A stretch of 64,000 nt of DNA from Amorphophallus konjac (taxonomy: Eukaryota; Streptophyta; Magnoliopsida; Alismatales; Araceae). This document shows positions 57,976 to 64,000 of this stretch, piece after piece (the first letter of the stretch is position 1; every line of letters starts with the position of its first letter). The notes beneath the pieces were generated by a model. It was not told the origin of the DNA. It saw nothing but the letters and a program-made list of their open reading frames with translations, and ran no database searches. Position numbers and translations under genes: made by a program. Location of the stretch: NCBI GenBank assembly GCA_022559845.1, contig CM040127.1, forward strand, positions 37,844,708-37,908,707, written 5' to 3'.

Positions 57976-57980
57976 TCCAC

Positions 57981-58980
57981 CATGTACCAAGATTGCAGCC
58001 AGTATGCCCGCACATGTCACCAGTGCCAAGCATTTGGGCTGGTCCCTCGAAGGCCTCCTAGCCCCCTGCGCCCGACAGCGCCAACTTGGCCATTTGCGGA
58101 GTGGGTATGGATATAGTAGGACCATTCCCTCCCTCATCCCAGGGGCATAAGTTCATTTTGGCCGCCACGGATTACTTTTCTCGATGGGCTGAGGCTATTC
58201 CTCTACGGGAAGTCACTGGTGAAACAGTCGCCCGCTTCGTCAGACATCATATTATATACAGATTCGGCACCCCTAGCCGGATCATTTCTGATAATGGTAT
58301 ACCCTTCAGGAACAAAACAATGTATGCACTAGCTTCCAAATTTCATATTGATTGGAGAACGTCTTCGGTTTATAACCCTCAGGCCAACGGATTGGCTGAG
58401 ACCTTCAATAAGACACTCTGTAAACTACTGGCCAAAATAATAAATGGTCGCAAAAGAGATTAGGGAGAGAAGGTCCACGAAGCTCTTTCGGCCTATCGGA
58501 CCATTTATAAAACCCCTACGGGGTGCTCCCCATTCTCCTTGGTTTATGGAGCCGAAGCAGTTATCCCGGTAGAAATTGAACTGGCTTCGTACCGGGTGGC
58601 GGTTCATGCTGGGCTACCAGGCCAAGATCAATCCGAGGTTGAAAGGAGACTTGAAGAATTATCCTGTATGGAGGGTAGGAGACTCCAAGCTTACAAGCAT
58701 TTACAAGTCTATCAAGCCCGTATGACGCGTGCCTATGACAAACTAATCAAGTACAGAGCATTTAAGAAAGGCGACATGGTTATGCTCAAGGAAAGAGAGG
58801 TACTAGCAGGAAGATCCAGTGGCAAACTTCAGCCCAATTGGCGTGGACCTTACATCATCCAGAAGGTCTATGAAGGAGGAGCCTATACGATCGTCGACCA
58901 CAAAGGCAATAACCCGTTCCCGCCTTTCAATGGGAAACACATGAAGCTCTACCACGGGCCACCGCAAGAGTTTCCGCAGT
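57981..58980 (+). pseudogene. pol: Outer element integrase, Cys pair to C-terminus
   Basis: The second half of the zinc finger ('YARTCHQCQ') is followed by the DDE core: 'MDIVGPFP' (first Asp), 'IISDNGIPF' (second Asp) and 'GLAETFNKTL' (Glu). The C-terminal domain includes 'KLQPNWRGPYIIQKVYEGG'. A frameshift near 58,100 and a TAG at about 58,460 interrupt it. The codons continue those before 33,638. No chromodomain is present, as expected for Tat. Confidence 0.92.
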
Positions 58981-59049
58981 AGTCCTCATAGGATGTCCCT
59001 TTCCTCAGTGAAGGCTCTCAAAAAAAAAGGTTAAAAAATATTGATACCC

Positions 59050-59245
59050 CGGCGGACTCAATCGGCCTTCAAGGGTTGGCTGAGGGCAAAAATGCCATAG
59101 ACCCGACTGAGGTGAAAACCCGAAAGGGCGTCTCGGGCAAAAATAGGCAACCCCTCAGTGTGAAAACCCACAAGGGCGCACCGAAAAAAGCTAAAGGGGT
59201 CAGCCTCGGTGAAAATCCGAAAGGGCGGTGAGGTTGGTAATGTAA
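59050..59245 (+). repeat. GTGAAAACCC conserved module, outer copy 1
   Basis: Three spaced GTGAAAACCCGAAAGGGCG-like words with CAAAAAT and AAAAAGCTAAAGGGG between them, just downstream of integrase. Non-coding. Confidence 0.75.
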
Positions 59246-59551
59246 AAAAAAAAAAAAACTCTTGCCACGTGCTCTTTGGGTGTTTCTAAGTCAATAACCT
59301 CACCCTATGATGGCAGATGGCAACACCCAATCCTACCCGGGCATTACGACTAACGCACCGATATTGTCATTCACTGTCCCACTGGAGCCACTAGCTTTTG
59401 GAACCTTATGAGCTTACTTGTACGCCCCATTTGGGCTCCCAAATCCAGCTCCTCTCACTTGTTCTCTTTAAAGCTGACTTATACGTCCTTCAGCATGTCA
59501 ATTTCACTTATATTTTTCGAGTTAAACCCGCTTATTTCTGTCCCATCCCAC

Positions 59552-60560
59552 AGGGATTGGCCTCAGTTTGCCCGCTCGGGCTGCCAACCCATCATGCCTT
59601 TTGGCTCATCCTGCTCTCTAGGGATTGGCCTCAGTATCCCCTCTCGGGCTGCCAACCCACCTCGCCTTTTGGCTCATCGTACTTTCTAGGGATTGGCCTC
59701 AGTATGCTCTCTCGGGCTGCCAACCCACCTCGCCTTTTGGCTCATCTTACTCTTTAGGGATTGGCCTCAATATGACCTCTCTGGTTGCCAACCCACCTCG
59801 CCTTTTGGCTCATTTTACTTTCTAGGGATTGGCCTCAATATGGTCTCTCGGGCTGCCAACCCACCTCGCCTTTTGGCTCATCTTACTCTCCAGGGATTAG
59901 CCTCAGTATGCTCTCTCGGGCTGCCAACCCACCTCGCCTTTAGGCTCTGTTTACTTTCTAGGGATTGGCCTCAGTCTGTCCTCTCGGGCTGCCAACCCAT
60001 TATGTCTTTCGGCTCAATTAACTTTCTAGGGATTGACCTCAGTCTGCCCTCTCAGGCTGCCAACCCATCATGCCTTTCGGCTCAATTCACTTTCTAGGGA
60101 TTGACCTCAGTATGACCTCTTGGGCTGCCAACCCACCTCGCCTTTTGGCTCATCTTACTCTCTAGGGATTGGCCTCAGTATGCCCTCTCGGGCTGCCAAC
60201 CCACCTCGCCTTTCGGCTCTGTTTACTTTCTAGGGATTGGCCTCAATATGCCCTCTCGGGCTGTGAACCCATCATGCCTTTTGGCTCATCTTACTCTAGG
60301 GATTGGCCTTAGTATGCCCTCTCAGGCTACCAACCCACCTCGCCTTTCGACTCTGTTTACTTTCTAGGGATTAGCCTCAGTCTGCCCTCTCGGGCTGCCA
60401 ACCCATCATGCCTTTCGGCTCAATTCACTTTCTAGGGATTGGCCTCAATATGCCCTCTCGGGCTGTCAACCCATCATGTCTTTCAGCTCATCTCACCCCT
60501 TAGGGATTGGCCTCAGCATGCCCTCTCGGGCTGCTGACCCACCTCGCTTTTTGGCGATTA
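59552..60560. repeat. 68-bp minisatellite, about 15 copies
   Basis: The unit begins AGGGATTGGCCTCAGTATG and includes CTCTCGGGCTGCCAACCC and CGCCTTTTGGCTCA. Starts at 59,552, 59,620, 59,688 and so on. Open frames across it are repeat artefacts. Confidence 0.95.
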
Positions 60561-60829
60561 GGTTTGACCCAAGTGTCCTTCCAAGGCCGTTAAACCTACT
60601 TACTTGCTGTCCCAACCGGGTTTGGCCTACGTACGCCCTTCTTGGGTTGCCAGCCCATTCAACCTATCGACTTGTGGATTTGGCTAGTCGCGTCCCACTA
60701 GGGCTGTCAAGTCCACCCACTTGTCCCACCGGTGCGGCACACATGTCCCTCTGGGAATGTCACACCCTCTTCGCCTTTTGGCACCATAGGTACAAAAAAA
60801 AAACAGGGTTAAAAATATTGATGCCCCAG

Positions 60830-61020
60830 CGGACTTGGTTGTTTCTGTCAGGGGAACAATCAAGGGCAAAAAGGCTTTAACCCGGCTAAGGTGAAAACCC
60901 GTGAGGGCGCCTTAGGCAAAAATGGATACCCCTCAATGTGGAAACCCGAAAGGACGCGCTGGAAAAAGCTAAAGGGGGCCAGTCCTGGCGAAAAACCGAA
61001 AGGGCAGTAGGGCTGGTAAA
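60830..61020 (+). repeat. GTGAAAACCC conserved module, outer copy 2
   Basis: A second copy after the minisatellite, with GTGAAAACCCGTGAGGGCG and relatives and the same AAAAAGCTAAAGGGG linker as copy 1. Confidence 0.75.
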
Positions 61021-61177
61021 GTGACAAAAAAATAAGAGCATGCATGCGAAAGAATGGAAGCTAAGTCAATAGGCTCTGTTCTTTATTTCTCAACATCAAG
61101 CAGAAGAACCCTGAGACATACCCTCGCGGAAGCTGTACAAGGCCGGGCATAGCAAATAGCCCAATCCCAAAACCAGA

Positions 61178-61740
61178 TCAGAGGCTAGGCTTAGCTCTCA
61201 AGTCAGCAAGATAAGCCTCCCTCTGCAATATCACATCTCGAAGCCCACTTAGCTCGCGTTGGAATCCCTCCACTTCCACCTGTACGAGGTCTCGGGCCTC
61301 CTTGGCCTCTCGTGCCCGCTGCAGAAGGACCTCTATCTCTCGCGTCAGCTCATCTACGCGGTGGGAAGCATTCTGAAAGCACCCCTGTGCAGTCTCCACC
61401 TGTGCAGACATATATTCCCGACAGGTACGAAGCTCATAAAGCTCCTCTTCCTCCTGGAGCCCCTCAAGCCTACGGCAGTGAATCTACATCGGCACGCGGA
61501 AGACTGCGCTCCTCCTCGGTCTCTCGGACCTCTCGCAAAAGCTCCTCTACTCTACGGGAGGCCGCCGGCTCGCACTCGTGAGCATCCTCGACCTAGGCGC
61601 CCACCTCAGCCTGGGCCGCCCGAAGTCTGCAAAGTTACTCCTCCTCCTGTTGAATCGTCAGCTGAGTCCTCCACCTCTACTCCTAAATAGTGTGGAGGCG
61701 AGCAAACTCCTCCCATAAAGACGCAAGCTCAGTCATCTAG
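61178..61740 (-). pseudogene. Antisense coiled-coil ORF end of the outer element
   Basis: The minus-strand frame from 61,411 to the stop at 61,178 encodes a Glu/Arg/Leu-rich coiled coil ('VDELTREIEVLLQRAREAKE', ending 'LADLRAKPSL'). It sits antisense, between pol and the expected 3' LTR, exactly where the N1 gene has its coiled-coil C-terminus. Upstream, to about 61,740, the same strand is rich in Glu/Arg codons but broken. The PMD part is not present in the window. Confidence 0.5.
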
Positions 61741-62400
61741 GCGTCCCGAGGGAGACAAAATGCATGCATCTAGCAATGCTACACCAAGTTGAGGACCATT
61801 CGGTCACTCCATCCCAAGGGCCAGGAAACTCTGAAGCAACTTTGAAACCTCACTAGCTGAAGCTAAAACAAAGAAAGGAGACAAAATCCAATGGGTGCCC
61901 TTTCTAGGCCAAGTAAAATGTACAGAATTTTGATGTACAAGTGACGACGCCCTTGCCTAGGGCGGTGCTGTGCGCAAGTTTGTGCTAGACGGTATCTGCC
62001 TCAGCTTGTGTACGGCCAACATCAACTCCGACCAGCACGCCCTAAGGGCTGGTCTATAACAGCTCTGGTTGTCACAAGCCAACAGTTAGCCAGCTCCAAC
62101 CCTCGGCTACACACCTCAACGGTCAGCCAGCCCAATGACTTTTGGCCAACGCACCTCCAAGGGGCGACCAATGTCAGTTTTCGGCTACTACAAATCAGCA
62201 GTCAATCGACAACGACTCACTCGGATGTGCCTCTCCGAGGCAACGCCTGCATCAACTACAGGCCAACGAGCCTCTACGACGCAGGTCTACATCAACTTTG
62301 GACCAATATGTCCCAGGGGCCGGTCCGCATTAACTTTGGCTAGTGACCAATATGCCCCAGGGGACGGTCTGCATCGACTTTGGCTATAGTGCACCCCGAA
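61741..62400. other. Right-hand non-coding remnant of the outer element
   Basis: Degenerate repeats of a CAACTTTGGACCAATATG / CCCCAGGGGNCGGTC type near 62,130-62,390; no gene and no recognisable LTR of the outer element. Confidence 0.4.
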
Positions 62401-64000
62401 TGATGTAGCCCGTGTAAGAGATCTAGAGGGGGGTGAATAGATCTTTTCCCCTAAAATAGCAAGATTAAATGATAGAAGCGGAATTCAAAGAACCTAATCT
62501 CAGTAGTCAAAATGATCACAAAATTATCAGCTCGGAGATCAATATCAGAATGCAGAGATATCAGTATATATGGTGACTGACTTAATTGCTAATTGATCTA
62601 TTGCACATCTAAGAATTTGGAAGAGGTACCTGGCGGAGGTTCGACTCTAGGAGACTCCTTACGCTAGATCGTCCACCTTCCAGGTAGGCTTGACCTACCC
62701 TTTGTGTGGCGCCTTTTTATATACCTTCTTTCAGCTCTCAAATGAGCAAGAGATGCAGCAAATAATTCAGACAACTTAGCAAGGGATACTGCAACAATCA
62801 CACATACAATTGCAACCACGGACACATGAGATTTTAGGTGGTTCGATCTCCTCCAGAGATCTACGTCCACCCCTTACTCAACCGAGTAAGGCTTCACTGC
62901 TGGGCAACACAGCTTGCCAAACCGCTGCGCAACACATCTTGCGTCCGCTGATCCACAGCTTTGGGGAACGAGTTCCCTACACCTGCTGAGCCTTACATCT
63001 TAAGCTAACAGCTGACTAACAGCTTGAGAAGACAGAAATTCAATTGATGAAACAAGAAATTGAAACTAAACATAAAACGATGTAGCTCAAAAATTGAGCA
63101 GATATTGCTCTAGACGAGTAGACTGGTTCTGGTTTTGAACCACGAACCAGGAGCAGCCACCTCTTACTGACTCAATCTACAGAACACTCTTCTTCCACCT
63201 TTGCACAAGCAGGCACTCAATTTCTTTTCTCTTCTCAGCATGATCTATCTTCTCTCAGACTTTCTTCACTCTCCTGATGATCGCTCTACAGTTGTTTCTG
63301 TTTTCTTCTCTTTTTCTCTGCGTTATTTGAACTGGGCGAACGGTCCTCCTTTTATAACCTTCAGAAGGTGGGCGCGTGGTTTCCACGATTCCCGCCCAAT
63401 TTTCACTCCAGATCTGAATCTGTTCTTTCCACGTGTTGTGATCTCAGCACTTTCACTTTCCACGTGTCAAGATCTCCATTTGAGGAATGTCTTGGATCAC
63501 GTGCACAACTAATCTTCTACGAGCAGGAGACAAAAGGTGCCTTTTTGTTTTCTAATTAAGTCCCTGTAAAGGAAAGCATTTTGTCAAAAACCATGAGATC
63601 ATTAAGTCATAGTCAGAGTGCAATCAAGATAAAAGGATGCACAGACTTTATGAACAATTGTGCAAACTTGCACAGACCTTATGAGGCTAACACAGACTAT
63701 ATGCATACTTGCACAGACCTTGTGAGGCTTTGTGCAAACGTGTACAGACCTAAGGCATTATGTACAGACCTTGTGATTCGTGCAAACGTGCACAGACCTA
63801 AGACATTATACGCAGACCTTGTGAGGCTTCGTGCAAACGTGCACAAACCTGTCATGCATTGTATGCAAACTAGCATCGACCTCAATATGGTCAAGTGGAG
63901 AACTCACATCGACCTGAGTATGCAATATGCAAACTAGCATCGACCTTAATATGACTGTATGCACAACTAGCATCGACCTCATCATGATAGAATACAAACT
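62401..64000 (+). mobile_element. Partial LTR-like element, probably Copia type
   Basis: It begins TGATGTAGCCC and soon has CTAGAGGGGGGTGAATAG, a phrase I associate with plant Copia/Sirevirus-like LTRs. GTGGTTCGATCTCC and CTACGTCCACC follow (62,840-62,875), another common LTR phrase. TATA-like boxes lie at 62,711 and 63,350. No coding region is seen and it runs off the window. Confidence 0.45.
63640..63990. repeat. Degenerate tandem repeats
   Basis: Repeats of GTGCAAACGTGCACAGACC with CTTGTGAGGCT (63,640-63,850) and then ACTAGCATCGACCTCA (63,868-63,990), periods about 40-60 bp. The short frames here are repeat artefacts. Confidence 0.75.

Larger units (their letters stand above)
20345..62400 (+). 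mobile_element. Outer Tat-lineage Ty3/gypsy retrotransposon, decayed, hosting all nested elements
   Basis: Pieces in plus-strand order: gag (20,366-20,657, then 23,775-26,640), protease (26,640-27,615), RT/RNase H (31,012-32,750), archaeal-type RNase H (32,796-33,385), integrase (33,394-33,638, then 57,981-58,980), then a non-coding 3' part with conserved modules, a minisatellite and the end of an antisense ORF. The second RNase H before integrase and the 'DLNKACPKDDFP' RT motif mark the Tat lineage. No 5' LTR is visible: the left edge at about 20,345 cuts into gag. No 3' LTR is seen before another element begins at about 62,401. Removing the insertions gives about 13 kb. Several stops and frameshifts show it is inactive. 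Confidence 0.8.

Noticed and set aside
58981..59260. Chromodomain or env-like ORF after integrase
   Set aside because: No aromatic-cage pattern or membrane segment; the frame ends with integrase, as in Tat elements.
59552..60560. Long open frames over the 68-bp repeat as genes
   Set aside because: All frames are periodic products of the repeat and lack any domain.
1..64000. tRNA or rRNA genes
   Set aside because: No cloverleaf with the conserved T-loop and D-loop boxes, and no rRNA blocks, were noticed by eye; a tRNA scan was not possible.

Overview
The window is nuclear DNA of a flowering plant with a repeat-rich genome. Evidence: GT-AG introns, a plant-type phosphatidylinositol-phosphate kinase gene on the minus strand, CT/GA microsatellites, foldback (MITE-like) elements, and more than 40 kb of nested Ty3/gypsy LTR retrotransposons of the Tat type (RT, RNase H, a second archaeal-type RNase H, and integrase without a visible chromodomain). 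The species cannot be named from sequence alone.

Layout. (1) 1-4.1 kb: minus-strand exons of an unrecognised gene; the most downstream exon (21-697) resembles plant transposon-associated DUF1985/PMD-type proteins. (2) 4.1-12.9 kb: AT-rich intergenic DNA with small foldback elements. (3) 12,977-19,719: the last five exons (303 codons, reading frame intact) of a PIP5K gene on the minus strand. Its 4.9-kb intron holds a 2.15-kb solo LTR with a 5-bp target duplication. The upstream exons are absent before the retrotransposon nest begins at about 20.35 kb. (4) 20.35-62.4 kb: a retrotransposon nest. (5) 62.4-64 kb: part of an unrelated, probably Copia-like LTR, plus a tandem repeat.

The nest. The oldest element ('outer', plus strand, decayed) has gag with three knuckle-like repeats, protease, RT/RNase H/aRNase H, integrase, a 68-bp minisatellite and the C-terminal end of an antisense coiled-coil ORF. 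Inserted in it are solo LTR A (20,658-23,769, TSD AGAGC), truncated solo LTR B (about 27,617-31,006), and a minus-strand Tat element N1 (33,639-57,975, TSD CCCAC/TCCAC) that splits the integrase zinc finger. N1 itself received solo LTR C (43,752-47,640, TSD CGGCT) and a further element D (LTR 48,760-52,131), and then lost most of its gag-pol through a deletion joining D to the remnant of N1's 5' LTR (about 57,190).

The most interesting content is a recurring arrangement. N1 and D each carry, antisense to their pol, a multi-exon gene for a plant-mobile-domain (PMD)-like protein with canonical GT-AG introns. Many of the internal exons are multiples of three, and the N1 copy ends in a coiled coil. 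The N1-, A-, B- and C-type LTRs all carry two divergent TATA boxes separated by a cluster of palindromes (GGTTTAGGCGGACCAGCC and its complement). In N1 the antisense TATA points straight at the PMD gene. This suggests a bidirectional LTR that drives the retrotransposon RNA one way and a spliced passenger gene the other way. All visible copies are decayed by stops and frameshifts.
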